DNA from: an uncultured Methylococcaceae bacterium | Lineage (GTDB): Bacteria > Pseudomonadota > Gammaproteobacteria > Methylococcales > Methylococcaceae | DNA: 5,994 nucleotides | Reading direction: 5' to 3' | NCBI GenBank assembly: GCA_903910005.1 | Contig: CAIVXW010000221.1 | Span: 1 to 5,994 of the forward strand | In this document: one piece after another, positions 1 through 5,994 of the stretch | Layout of the letters: each line of letters starts with the position of its first letter | Position numbering within the stretch: the stretch's first letter is position 1 | Translations under genes and position numbers: made by a program | The notes under the pieces: generated by a model | Told to the model about the DNA's origin: nothing | Database searches by the model: none | What the model saw: only the letters and a program-made list of their open reading frames with translations

Positions 1-10
1 CCCCCCCCCC

Positions 11-87
11 CTCGCCCCTCGCCACTCGCCACTCGCCACTCACCCCTCACCCCTCACCCCTCACCCCTCCCCCCTCGCCCCTCACCG
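11..87. repeat. Tandem heptamer array, 11 units, consensus CTC(G/A)CC(C/A)
   Basis: Eleven consecutive 7-bp units stay in perfect register. One CTCGCCC is followed by three CTCGCCA, four CTCACCC, and one each of CTCCCCC, CTCGCCC and CTCACCG. An 11-base run of C fills positions 1-11, so the array may continue or begin beyond the left edge. The minus strand is correspondingly G-rich. C4 tracts lie at 15-18, 43-46, 50-53, 57-60, 64-67 and 78-81, with a C6 at 69-74. This is intergenic simple sequence, with no sign that it is translated. Its function is unknown. It resembles the short tandem heptanucleotide repeats described between genes in some bacteria. Confidence 0.9.
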
Positions 88-104
88 CGGCCAGGATGGC
101 CGCG
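86..104. repeat. Perfect 8-bp inverted repeat with 3-nt loop, REP-like hairpin
   Basis: The arms CGCGGCCA (86-93) and TGGCCGCG (97-104) are exact reverse complements around a GGA loop. The hairpin sits exactly between the two heptamer arrays. No T-run follows it on either strand, so it is not a canonical intrinsic terminator. It could be a small REP-type palindrome or the terminator stem of a gene to the left of the window; I cannot decide between these. Confidence 0.7.
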
Positions 105-135
105 CCACGCGCCACGCGCCACGCGCCACGCGCCA
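101..135. repeat. Tandem heptamer array, 5 identical units of CGCGCCA
   Basis: Five exact copies of CGCGCCA run from 101 to 135. The unit differs by one base from the CTCGCCA units of the first array, so the two arrays look like variants of one repeat family. They are interrupted and put out of phase by the hairpin between them. The array ends immediately before the GTTGACA arm of the putative promoter/operator region. Confidence 0.9.
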
Positions 136-162
136 GTTGACAGCAGAACCCGGCTTGTCAAC
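136..162 (+). promoter_or_regulatory. Inverted repeat GTTGACA-N13-TGTCAAC, possible operator/-35 region
   Basis: The 7-bp arms at 136-142 and 156-162 are perfect reverse complements separated by 13 bases. The left arm contains TTGACA, identical to the sigma-70 -35 consensus. The best -10 at 17-bp spacing is AACACT (160-165), which is weak at 3 of 6 matches. A weak promoter with an overlapping dyad would suit a regulated gene such as the downstream sugar phosphorylase, but this is inference. It could also be a chance dyad or an RNA hairpin in the leader. Confidence 0.35.
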
Positions 163-191
163 ACTACCTGGCGTTGCCGCCACGTTTTAAT

Positions 192-204
192 GAGAGTACC
201 ACCC
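192..204 (+). promoter_or_regulatory. Ribosome binding site (GAGAG) that fixes the phosphorylase start
   Basis: GAGAG at 192-196 lies 8 nt before the ATG at 205. The alternative in-frame ATG at 190 overlaps this site and has no purine-rich sequence in front of it. The ATG at 205 is therefore preferred, giving a protein five residues shorter. Confidence 0.7.
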
Positions 205-3200
205 ATGACCCAGCACACTGCCCCCCCTGCCCTGCCATTTACCCGTCTGGACAACTGTCGGGGTTTTGGCTTCGAGCTGAACGACAATGCCTCGGTGCGA
301 CGTATCTACTGTGATCCAGTCGTGCTGAACCTGTTCACCGGTACCGAGCTGGACGGCGGGTTGTGTCAGTTTTACCTGCGACGGCACCAGGCCGGACAGA
401 TCGACGCAACGGTGGCATTGCTGGGACCTGCGTCACCGCTGGCTTTTGGCCACACCTCCTCCGGCTGGTGCGGTCAGGGCCACTGGCAGGGCGTGGCCAT
501 TGAACTGCAACTGCAACTGGCGGCAACCGATACGGCCTGGTTCTGGCACATTCGTCTCGAAAATACCCGATCCGATGCAGTCACCCTGGACATCATCCAT
601 ACCCAGGACGTCGGTCTGGCCCATTACGGGACGCTTCGACTGAATGAGTATTACGTCAGCCAGTACGTTGATTGCACGCCGCTCCGACATGAACGGCACG
701 GTCAGGTGCTGGCGTTCCGGCAGAATCAGCCAATGGCGGGGCAGCATCCCTGGCTGTTGCTGGCCTCACTGGGAGAAGCCTGCGGGTACGTCAGCGATGC
801 CCTGCAATTTCACGGGCTGGCAACCCGCAGTGGAAACCCGCCGCATCTGCTGTCTGAACCGGTGTTTCCGTGTCAGCGGCTCCAGCATGAACACACTTTG
901 GCGGTACTGGCTGAAACGCCGGTGACCTTGCCCGCCGCAACGGCCGTGCAGCGCGGCTTTCAGGCGGTGTACCGCCCCCATCATCCGGCGGCCAGCAGTG
1001 CGGCCGATCTGGTCGAGCTGGCGCGATTAAACGCCCTGGCGGAAGCCTGCCCACCCGCCCGACCCGGCCCGACCGGCCAACCAGCGATCACCACCCGATT
1101 CAATCCGGCCCGGTTGCTGGCCTGTACCGATCTGCCTGAAGCCGAATTGCATCAATGGTTCGGCGGGGACTGGCAGGCTGTCGAGCGGGAAGGCGATCAA
1201 CTGCTGTCATTTTTCACCGGTACGCAAACCCACGTGGTACTTCAGGCCAAGGAGCACCAGGTACTGCGTCCGCACGGCCATATTCTGCGAACCGGCACTG
1301 CCCTCACGCCGGATGAAGCCGCCCTGACCACCACGGTCTGGATGAGCGGTATCTTCAATGCCCTGCTGACCCAGGGCCATGTCAGTATCAACCGGTTTCT
1401 GTCCACTTCCCGCAGCTATCTGAGCCTGTTCCGTAGCCACGGCCAGCGCGTTTTCGTCGAGTGTGCCGACGGTTACCGTCTGCTTGATCTGCCGTCGGCA
1501 TTTGCCATGAACCCCAACGGCTGTCGCTGGTTTTATCGCTGGGCTGAAGGGCTGATTGTGGTGAGTACCGAGGCTGACTGGAACACCCACCGGCTGGAAC
1601 TGCGGCTGGAGGTTCGTGAGGGGGCACCACGCCGTTTCCTGCTCAGCCAGTCCATTGGCCTGTACGGCGACGACGGTGCCTGGCCGGTGACGGTACCGTT
1701 CCGGCAGGATGCCGACGGCATCGTGTTTCCGGTACTGCCGGACACCGAACTGGGTCAACGTTTTCCGACCGGGTACTTCCGGCTGGACATCGATCCGCCC
1801 GGCCTGATTGAGCGGGTGAGCGGTGACGCTGCCCTGTTTGCCGATGGAGGTTCGCGCCAGCAGCCGTGGGTGGTGGTGGAAGTGGCCGCTACCCGGCAGG
1901 TGGTGTGCCGCATCAGTGGTCATCTGGTTGCCGGTCAGCCCGAGCCTGATCCGCGCTGGCCTGAAGCCCGCGCATTCTGGCAGGCCACCACGGCCCGTCT
2001 GAGCGGCCCGGACGATCCGGCTGTCATCCGGCGACTCGCCACCCTTCAGGCCATACAGCCCTGGTATGTCCACAATGCCCTGATTCATTTTCTGGCTCCA
2101 CGCGGTCTGGAGCAGTTTTCCGGCGGCGGCTGGGGGGTACGGGACGTCAGTCAGGGACCGGTGGAATTGCTGCTGGCACTGGGCCTGTCCGTACCGGTTC
2201 GGGATTTGCTGTTGCGGGTTTTTGCTGCCCAGAATGACGACGGCGACTGGCCGCAGTGGTTCATGTTCTTTGAGCGGGAACGTCACATTCGTCCGGGTGA
2301 TTCGCATGGCGATATCGTGTTTTGGCCGGTGCTGGCACTGGCCCGCTACCTGCTGGCCAGCGGGGATACCAGCGTACTGGCGGAGTCCGTACCCTATTAC
2401 CACCCGGACGGCGTGGCGTCGGCAGAACAAGCTCCGGTTCGGGATCATGTCGAGCGGGCCTTTGCCGTAATGGCTGCCCGGCGCATTCGCGGTACCCGGC
2501 TGGCGGCCTACGGTCATGGCGACTGGAATGATTCGTTGCAACCGGTCGATCCGACCCTGCGGGAAAACCTCTGCAGCAGTTGGACGGTGACCCTGCATTA
2601 TCAAACCCTGACCATGCTGGCAGCCGCCTGGCGTGCAGTGGGTTACGCGACCGAAGCCGAACGTCTGGACGGCGAGGCCGACGCCATTCGTACCGATTTT
2701 CGCCGCTATCTGCTGGTGGACGGGGTACTGGCCGGATTTGCCTGGTTTCAGGGGGACGATACGCCTGACTATCTGGTACACCCCCGCGATACCCGGACAG
2801 GGTTACGCTACAGTGCCCTGCCGATGATTCATGCCATTCTCACCGACCTGCTGACCGACGGGGAAGCCCGAGCCCACCTGGCCCTGATCGACCAGCACCT
2901 CAAAGGGCCGGACGGGGTACGGTTGTTCGATCAGCCACCGCCCTATCGGGGCGGGCCACAGCATTATTTCCAGCGGGCCGAAAGTGCCGCTTTCTTTGGG
3001 CGCGAAATCGGCCTGATGTACACCCACGCCCATCTACGTTACGCCGAAGCCCTGGCCCACGTCGGCGAGGCAGCGGCTTTTTTTGAGGCACTGTGTCTGG
3101 CGGTGCCCATCGACCTGCGTACCCAAATCAGCCAGGCCGGATTACGCCAGGCCAATTGCTACCATTCCAGTTCGGATGCGGCCTTCGCCGACCGCTACGA

Positions 3201-3597
3201 GGCTTCGGCTCATTATGATCGAATCCATTCAGGGCAAGTGAGTCTGGAGGGAGGCTGGCGAATTTACTCCAGCGGGGCCGGTATCGCCTGCCGACTGATC
3301 CGTGAATGCTGGCTGGGTCTGCGCGAGGAATGGGAGCGAACCCTGATTGATCCGGTCATGCCGCCGACACTGGCGGGTCTGCGGGCAGACCTGATCTGGA
3401 AAGGGGCACCGCTCACCCTGCTCTACCGGATTGGTGATCAGGGTTCAGGCCCGCTGACAATGGAATGGAACGGGGTGGGGCTGGCTTTCGAGCGGCAATC
3501 CAACCCCTACCGGATCGGCGGTGGCTGGGTGGCGAATCATGTCCTGCGGGCACACTGGCAAGACCAGGGCAATTGCCTGCAAATCACCCTGGGCTGA
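205..3597 (+). CDS. GH94 family phosphorylase, probable 1,2-beta-oligoglucan phosphorylase
   Basis: The predicted enzyme has 1130 residues and no signal peptide, so it is probably cytoplasmic. Family GH94 enzymes reversibly phosphorolyse beta-glucosides with inversion. The 1,2-beta-oligoglucan members, also around 1,100 residues, release alpha-glucose 1-phosphate from beta-1,2-glucooligosaccharides. Visible blocks, numbered from the ATG at 205: an N-terminal beta-rich region with NEYYVSQYVD (147-156) and RQN (172-174); a central block with LRPHGH (354-359), TQGHVSINR (389-397) and RSHGQR (410-415); and the (alpha/alpha)6 catalytic region with GLEQFSGGGWGVRDVSQGP (634-652), QNDDGDWPQW (676-685) and HGDIVFWP (701-708). 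DWND follows at 773-776. By analogy with cellobiose phosphorylase, Asp776 should be the general acid. GGWRIYSSGAG (1016-1026) probably contributes to phosphate binding. The length and the N-terminal and central blocks separate it from the shorter cellobiose and chitobiose phosphorylases and from the much larger membrane-bound cyclic beta-1,2-glucan synthases. The frame is intact. Exact chain-length specificity cannot be read from sequence. No transporter or glucanase gene is adjacent. Confidence 0.85.
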   Translation: MTQHTAPPALPFTRLDNCRGFGFELNDNASVRRIYCDPVVLNLFTGTELDGGLCQFYLRRHQAGQIDATVALLGPASPLAFGHTSSGWCGQGHWQGVAIELQLQLAATDTAWFWHIRLENTRSDAVTLDIIHTQDVGLAHYGTLRLNEYYVSQYVDCTPLRHERHGQVLAFRQNQPMAGQHPWLLLASLGEACGYVSDALQFHGLATRSGNPPHLLSEPVFPCQRLQHEHTLAVLAETPVTLPAATAVQRGFQAVYRPHHPAASSAADLVELARLNALAEACPPARPGPTGQPAITTRFNPARLLACTDLPEAELHQWFGGDWQAVEREGDQLLSFFTGTQTHVVLQAKEHQVLRPHGHILRTGTALTPDEAALTTTVWMSGIFNALLTQGHVSINRFLSTSRSYLSLFRSHGQRVFVECADGYRLLDLPSAFAMNPNGCRWFYRWAEGLIVVSTEADWNTHRLELRLEVREGAPRRFLLSQSIGLYGDDGAWPVTVPFRQDADGIVFPVLPDTELGQRFPTGYFRLDIDPPGLIERVSGDAALFADGGSRQQPWVVVEVAATRQVVCRISGHLVAGQPEPDPRWPEARAFWQATTARLSGPDDPAVIRRLATLQAIQPWYVHNALIHFLAPRGLEQFSGGGWGVRDVSQGPVELLLALGLSVPVRDLLLRVFAAQNDDGDWPQWFMFFERERHIRPGDSHGDIVFWPVLALARYLLASGDTSVLAESVPYYHPDGVASAEQAPVRDHVERAFAVMAARRIRGTRLAAYGHGDWNDSLQPVDPTLRENLCSSWTVTLHYQTLTMLAAAWRAVGYATEAERLDGEADAIRTDFRRYLLVDGVLAGFAWFQGDDTPDYLVHPRDTRTGLRYSALPMIHAILTDLLTDGEARAHLALIDQHLKGPDGVRLFDQPPPYRGGPQHYFQRAESAAFFGREIGLMYTHAHLRYAEALAHVGEAAAFFEALCLAVPIDLRTQISQAGLRQANCYHSSSDAAFADRYEASAHYDRIHSGQVSLEGGWRIYSSGAGIACRLIRECWLGLREEWERTLIDPVMPPTLAGLRADLIWKGAPLTLLYRIGDQGSGPLTMEWNGVGLAFERQSNPYRIGGGWVANHVLRAHWQDQGNCLQITLG

Positions 3598-3598
3598 A

Positions 3599-5725
3599 TC
3601 AGGCGTAGAAACTGATGGATTGGTTGGGCAGGCCCGGAACAGGCACCTGAATGCGGGTTGGCTCCGGGTCGTCACTGCGGGTGTTGTCGACCTGCCCGAA
3701 CCGCTCCTGCTGCGGATAGGGTGAGCGGGATTGTCGCTCAAAGCCGGCAAAGGCATTGCCGCCGTCCGGGCGGGGCTGTGGTTCCGGCGTATTGACCGAC
3801 ACATCGGCCACCGTAAGCTGCTGACCGGCCAACAGGTCGCGCAGACGAGGCGCAGCCGCCTCCAGAGCCTCGCGGACAGCGGCCTGTTCAGAACTGAACT
3901 GGATGGCAACCTGGTCGTTCTCCATACGGATACTGACCTGAAGCGGCCCGAGGTGTTGTGGATTAAGCCTGATTTCGGCATTTTGCAGGGTTTTGTCCAG
4001 CATCAGGCTGAGGGTTCCACCCAGTTCATCCGGCCAGCCGGGATCACCAACCGGGGTCTGCACCTCAGGCGGAACGGAGGGTGCGAATGCCTCCGGTGAC
4101 AGGCCGGGCGATACGGTAACGCCCTCACCCGCTACCGCAGCCATCAGCACGGGAGGGGGCGATACGGCGAACGACTCGGCAGCCGACGTTGGCCGCCATG
4201 AATCCTGTGAATCCTGCTGGAGTGGGGAGGTGGTCGAGGCACCAGCGTCGGCCTCAGCGGTGGTCGCTACGTCACCCCACAGAGACAAGGTAGTCGATGC
4301 GGTTGCGGTTGATGTTGTCACCCTGTCGCCTGAAACTGCCGGGCGGGTATCCGCTGTCGCTGGTGCTATCGTGTCTTTCACCCCGGCGACAGGCACCGAA
4401 ACAGGCGCAGGGACTGCCATCATCATCAGCATCGCCGCCCCGTCCGGCGGAGGCGTCAGTTCCTCATCGGAACGGTCTGGCGTGGACGCTGTTACATGCG
4501 TCGGCATTGCATCGGTTGGTGTTGGTTCGTCTCCTTTCAGAGACGTTGGGAGGGTGGCGGGTTCTGGGCTGATCCCGGTCGGCACTGCCGCACTGCCTGA
4601 AACTACCGTGCGGGTATCCGCTGTCGCTGGTGCTATCGTGTCTTTCACCCCGGCGACAGGCACCGAAACAGGTGCCGGGACTCCCGCCATCATCAGCATC
4701 GCCGCCCCGTCCGGCGGAGGCGTCAGTTCCTCATCGGAACGGTCTGGCGTGGGCACGGGTTCGGGGCTGATCCCGGTCGGCACGGCCGCACTGCCTGAAA
4801 CTGCCGGACGGGTATCCGCTGCCGCTGTCGCTGTCGTGTCTTTCACCCCGGCAACAGGCACCGAAACAGGCGCAGGGACTGCCATCACCATCAGCATCGC
4901 CGCCCCGTCCGGCGGAGGCGTCAGTTCCTCATCGGAACGGTCTGGCGTGGGCACTGTTACATGCGTCGGCATTGCATCAGTTAGCGTGGGTTCGTCTCCT
5001 TTCGGAGACGCCGGGAGGGGGGCGGGTTCGGGGCTGATCCCGGTCGGCACGGCCGCACTGCCTGAAACTGCCGGGCGGGTATCCGCTGGTGCGGGCACTA
5101 TCGTGTCTTTCACCCCGGCGACAGGCACCGAAACAGGTGCCGGGACTCCCGTCATCATCAGCATCGCCGCCCCGTCCGGCGGAGGCGTCAGTTCTTCATC
5201 GGAACGGTCTGGCATGGACGCTGTTACATGCGTCGGCATTGCATTGGTTAGCGTGGGTTCGTCTCCTTTCAGGGACGCCGGGAGGGGGGCGGGTTCGGGA
5301 ACAGGAACAGGGAGAGGCACCGGGAGGGCCGCCTGTTCGGGAGCAGGAGCAGGAGCAGGGAAGGTCAAGGATTCGCCTGTCGCCAGTTGCCCTACACCTG
5401 AATCCGTCAAGAAACCGGCAGTGGATGCCTCGTCCAGAATGGCTTCGGGCGGGTTATAGCCAAGACTGCGGGCATAGGACAGGAAGGTCTGGACGGCTGA
5501 TCCGCTGACATTGTCCGCGTCGCCCGGGGCGATTGCTATTGCTGCGGTGAACGGTTGCTGCGACTGCACATCCCCGCTCGGGCTGCTACTGCGTTCCAGC
5601 CGGGCTGACAGGGCGGCCTGAAAGTCCCCGAAGCCGGTTTCCGGGCGGAAAGCAGCGGAACCGGTGGACGCAATGACAGGCGTGGAAGAAAGGGTTTTGC
5701 TGGATATCGAATCCGGATAGGCCAT
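3599..5725 (-). CDS. fliK: Flagellar hook-length control protein FliK, repeat-expanded
   Basis: FliK is a secreted molecular ruler. It measures the growing hook and, through its C-terminal domain, switches the flagellar export gate (FlhB) from hook to filament substrates. The C-terminal Flg_hook domain is clear at about residues 568-644. It contains AEIRLNPQHLGPLQV (583-597) and, from V617, VREALEAAAPRLRDLLA; a polar tail ends in SISFYA. The N-terminal 140 residues are low-complexity and end in a Pro-Ala-Val-rich stretch. Residues about 143-466 are four tandem copies of an 89-residue Pro/Ala/Val/Thr-rich unit containing DRSDEELTPPPDGAAML, one copy shortened to 66 residues. At 708 residues it is much longer than Salmonella FliK (about 405). 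I chose the ATG at 5725 because it has GAGA 7 nt upstream and lies just downstream of a sigma-54-like promoter. The GTG at 5773 would extend the protein by 16 residues but falls inside that promoter. The stop codon is one base from the stop of the convergent phosphorylase gene. No other flagellar gene is in the window. Confidence 0.93.
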   Translation of the reverse strand: MAYPDSISSKTLSSTPVIASTGSAAFRPETGFGDFQAALSARLERSSSPSGDVQSQQPFTAAIAIAPGDADNVSGSAVQTFLSYARSLGYNPPEAILDEASTAGFLTDSGVGQLATGESLTFPAPAPAPEQAALPVPLPVPVPEPAPLPASLKGDEPTLTNAMPTHVTASMPDRSDEELTPPPDGAAMLMMTGVPAPVSVPVAGVKDTIVPAPADTRPAVSGSAAVPTGISPEPAPLPASPKGDEPTLTDAMPTHVTVPTPDRSDEELTPPPDGAAMLMVMAVPAPVSVPVAGVKDTTATAAADTRPAVSGSAAVPTGISPEPVPTPDRSDEELTPPPDGAAMLMMAGVPAPVSVPVAGVKDTIAPATADTRTVVSGSAAVPTGISPEPATLPTSLKGDEPTPTDAMPTHVTASTPDRSDEELTPPPDGAAMLMMMAVPAPVSVPVAGVKDTIAPATADTRPAVSGDRVTTSTATASTTLSLWGDVATTAEADAGASTTSPLQQDSQDSWRPTSAAESFAVSPPPVLMAAVAGEGVTVSPGLSPEAFAPSVPPEVQTPVGDPGWPDELGGTLSLMLDKTLQNAEIRLNPQHLGPLQVSIRMENDQVAIQFSSEQAAVREALEAAAPRLRDLLAGQQLTVADVSVNTPEPQPRPDGGNAFAGFERQSRSPYPQQERFGQVDNTRSDDPEPTRIQVPVPGLPNQSISFYA
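4329..5299 (-). repeat. Coding tandem repeat in fliK: four copies of a 267-bp unit, one with a 69-bp deletion
   Basis: In plus-strand coordinates the copies begin with a CCTGAAACT segment at 4329, 4596, 4794 and 5061, so the spacings are 267, 198 and 267 bp. The shared segment ending in GGAACGGTCTGG repeats at the same offsets (4461, 4728, 4926, 5193). The copy at 4596-4793 lacks 69 bp (23 codons) present in its neighbours. The copy at 5061 loses homology near 5299. By eye the copies differ at only a few positions over more than 130 bases. All length changes are multiples of three, so the fliK frame is preserved throughout. Confidence 0.92.
5341..5358 (-). repeat. Short hexamer repeat, three copies of GAGCAG (plus strand)
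   Basis: Three exact plus-strand GAGCAG units lie inside fliK and encode an alternating Ala-Pro run on the minus strand. They belong to the Pro-rich linker just before the large repeat block. They are probably slippage-prone simple sequence with no separate role. Confidence 0.6.
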
Positions 5726-5732
5726 GACAGTG

Positions 5733-5736
5733 TCTC
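5733..5736 (-). promoter_or_regulatory. Weak ribosome binding site (GAGA) for fliK
   Basis: On the minus strand GAGA precedes the ATG at 5725 with a 7-nt spacer. The GTG at 5773 has no comparable purine-rich sequence upstream. The site is short but supports the ATG start. Confidence 0.5.
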
Positions 5737-5761
5737 GGTGGGAAATTGACGTGAGGCTAAC

Positions 5762-5777
5762 CGCATTTTTCACGCCA
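5762..5777 (-). promoter_or_regulatory. Candidate sigma-54 (RpoN) promoter of fliK
   Basis: The minus strand reads TGGCGTG-AAAA-ATGCG, against the consensus TGGCRYR-N4-TTGCW. The -24 half is complete. The -12 half matches TGC, with A in place of the first T and G in place of the final W. The GG and GC dinucleotides have exactly the canonical spacing. The predicted transcription start is near 5751, giving a 26-nt leader before the ATG at 5725. The element lies in the 70-bp gap between the DUF1294 stop and fliK. Sigma-54 control of mid-class flagellar genes, including fliK, is known in Pseudomonas-type hierarchies. I did not identify an activator (FleQ/FleR-type) binding site. Confidence 0.6.
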
Positions 5778-5795
5778 CAAACCGGATGACCTGAT

Positions 5796-5994
5796 TCAGG
5801 TCGATGCCATAAAGCGCGGCCAGAGGTGATGTATCAAGAATGCCGTCCAGGCCAGTCCATGGGCCGCAATGATGAGTTGCAGACGACGGCGGTAGGGGCT
5901 TTTCCGGGTTTTGTGACTGAAATCAATCTGGGCAATCAGTGAACCCGGCCATCCACCCATGATTTCAAGCACGTGAATGTACATCTCCGGAATC
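5796..5994 (-). CDS. DUF1294 family membrane protein, C-terminal part (5' end outside window)
   Basis: The frame is open to the right edge and ends with TGA at 5796-5798; about 65 C-terminal codons are visible. The visible protein contains GGWPGSLIAQ, then HKTRKSPYR, then the hydrophobic segment LQLIIAAHGLAWTAFLI. This GGWPG...AQ...HKTxK pattern, with hydrophobic stretches on either side, is typical of the DUF1294 domain, an uncharacterised small inner-membrane module that in proteobacteria often follows an N-terminal cold-shock-like domain. Internal methionines occur (for example at 5984), but the in-frame residues before it (IPE) fit the family, so the gene almost certainly starts beyond the window. 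Function is unknown. It lies upstream of fliK on the same strand, but the probable fliK promoter between them argues for separate transcription. Confidence 0.75.
   Translation of the reverse strand, partial: IPEMYIHVLEIMGGWPGSLIAQIDFSHKTRKSPYRRRLQLIIAAHGLAWTAFLIHHLWPRFMAST

Noticed and set aside
1..135. CRISPR array
   Set aside because: The units are only 7 bp, contiguous and without unique spacers, and no cas gene is nearby.
169..188. Hairpin TGGCG-TTGC-CGCCA followed by TTTT, possible attenuator
   Set aside because: The stem is only 5 bp and the T-run is four bases, interrupted from the stem by CG. This is too weak to call a terminator or attenuator.
186..191. TTTAAT as a -10 box
   Set aside because: It matches TATAAT at 5 of 6 positions, but no acceptable -35 lies 16-18 bp upstream, and the start site would fall within the ribosome binding region.
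190..204. ATG at 190 as the phosphorylase start
   Set aside because: It has no Shine-Dalgarno sequence and overlaps the GAGAG that serves the ATG at 205.
1207..2781. Long minus-strand open frame (524 codons) inside the phosphorylase gene
   Set aside because: It is antisense to conserved GH94 motifs on the plus strand. Its translation shows no recognisable domain, and GC-rich coding DNA commonly produces such frames.
3568..3577. GGCAATTGCC palindrome near the gene junction as a terminator
   Set aside because: It has only 5-bp half-sites with no loop-forming gap and no adjacent T-run, and it lies within the phosphorylase coding sequence.
4528..4545. CGTCTC...GAGACG dyad within the fliK repeat units
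   Set aside because: It recurs only because it is part of the duplicated unit and is imperfect in the copy near 5260. It is best explained by coding sequence, with no evidence of an RNA or regulatory role.
3993..5459. Long plus-strand open frame (488 codons) opposite fliK
   Set aside because: It exists because the repetitive, GC-rich fliK sequence lacks stop codons in the antisense frame. It has no ribosome binding site, its product is a Gly/Ser/Ala/Thr repeat that mirrors the fliK units, and fliK has a recognisable domain on the other strand.
5726..5773. GTG at 5773 as the fliK start
   Set aside because: It falls inside the sigma-54-like element and upstream of the predicted transcript start, and it lacks a ribosome binding site. 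The ATG at 5725 fits better.

Overview
The window looks like high-GC chromosomal DNA from a flagellated proteobacterium, most likely a gammaproteobacterium. The evidence is a FliK-type hook-length protein with a sigma-54-like promoter in front of it, a DUF1294-type membrane protein, and strongly GC-biased third codon positions. The sequence alone does not let me name a genus.

Layout. Positions 1-204 hold no gene. They contain two arrays of a 7-bp repeat (11-87 and 101-135), separated by a perfect 8-bp hairpin (86-104), then a 7-bp inverted repeat overlapping a TTGACA hexamer (136-162). A ribosome binding site leads into a large plus-strand gene (205-3597, 1130 aa). This encodes a family GH94 phosphorylase whose architecture and motifs best match 1,2-beta-oligoglucan (sophorooligosaccharide) phosphorylase. 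One base after its stop codon is the stop codon of a convergent minus-strand gene, fliK (3599-5725, 708 aa). The middle of fliK is built from four near-identical tandem copies of a 267-bp unit, one of them shortened in frame by 69 bp. Upstream of fliK, on the same strand, are a sigma-54-like -24/-12 element (5762-5777) and the 3' end of a DUF1294 membrane-protein gene that runs off the right edge (5796-5994).

How the parts relate. The phosphorylase and fliK are not an operon: they face each other tail to tail and have no obvious functional link. The phosphorylase would work in the cytoplasm, converting beta-1,2-linked glucose oligomers and phosphate to glucose 1-phosphate. None of its usual partners (beta-1,2-glucanase, sugar transporter, beta-glucosidase) is in view. 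fliK appears to be a stand-alone transcription unit, away from the fliHIJ and fliLMNOPQR genes that flank it in many bacteria.

I see no previously undescribed multi-gene system here. The most interesting items are the repeat-expanded ruler region of FliK, its candidate sigma-54 promoter, and the G-quadruplex-prone heptamer array at the left edge.
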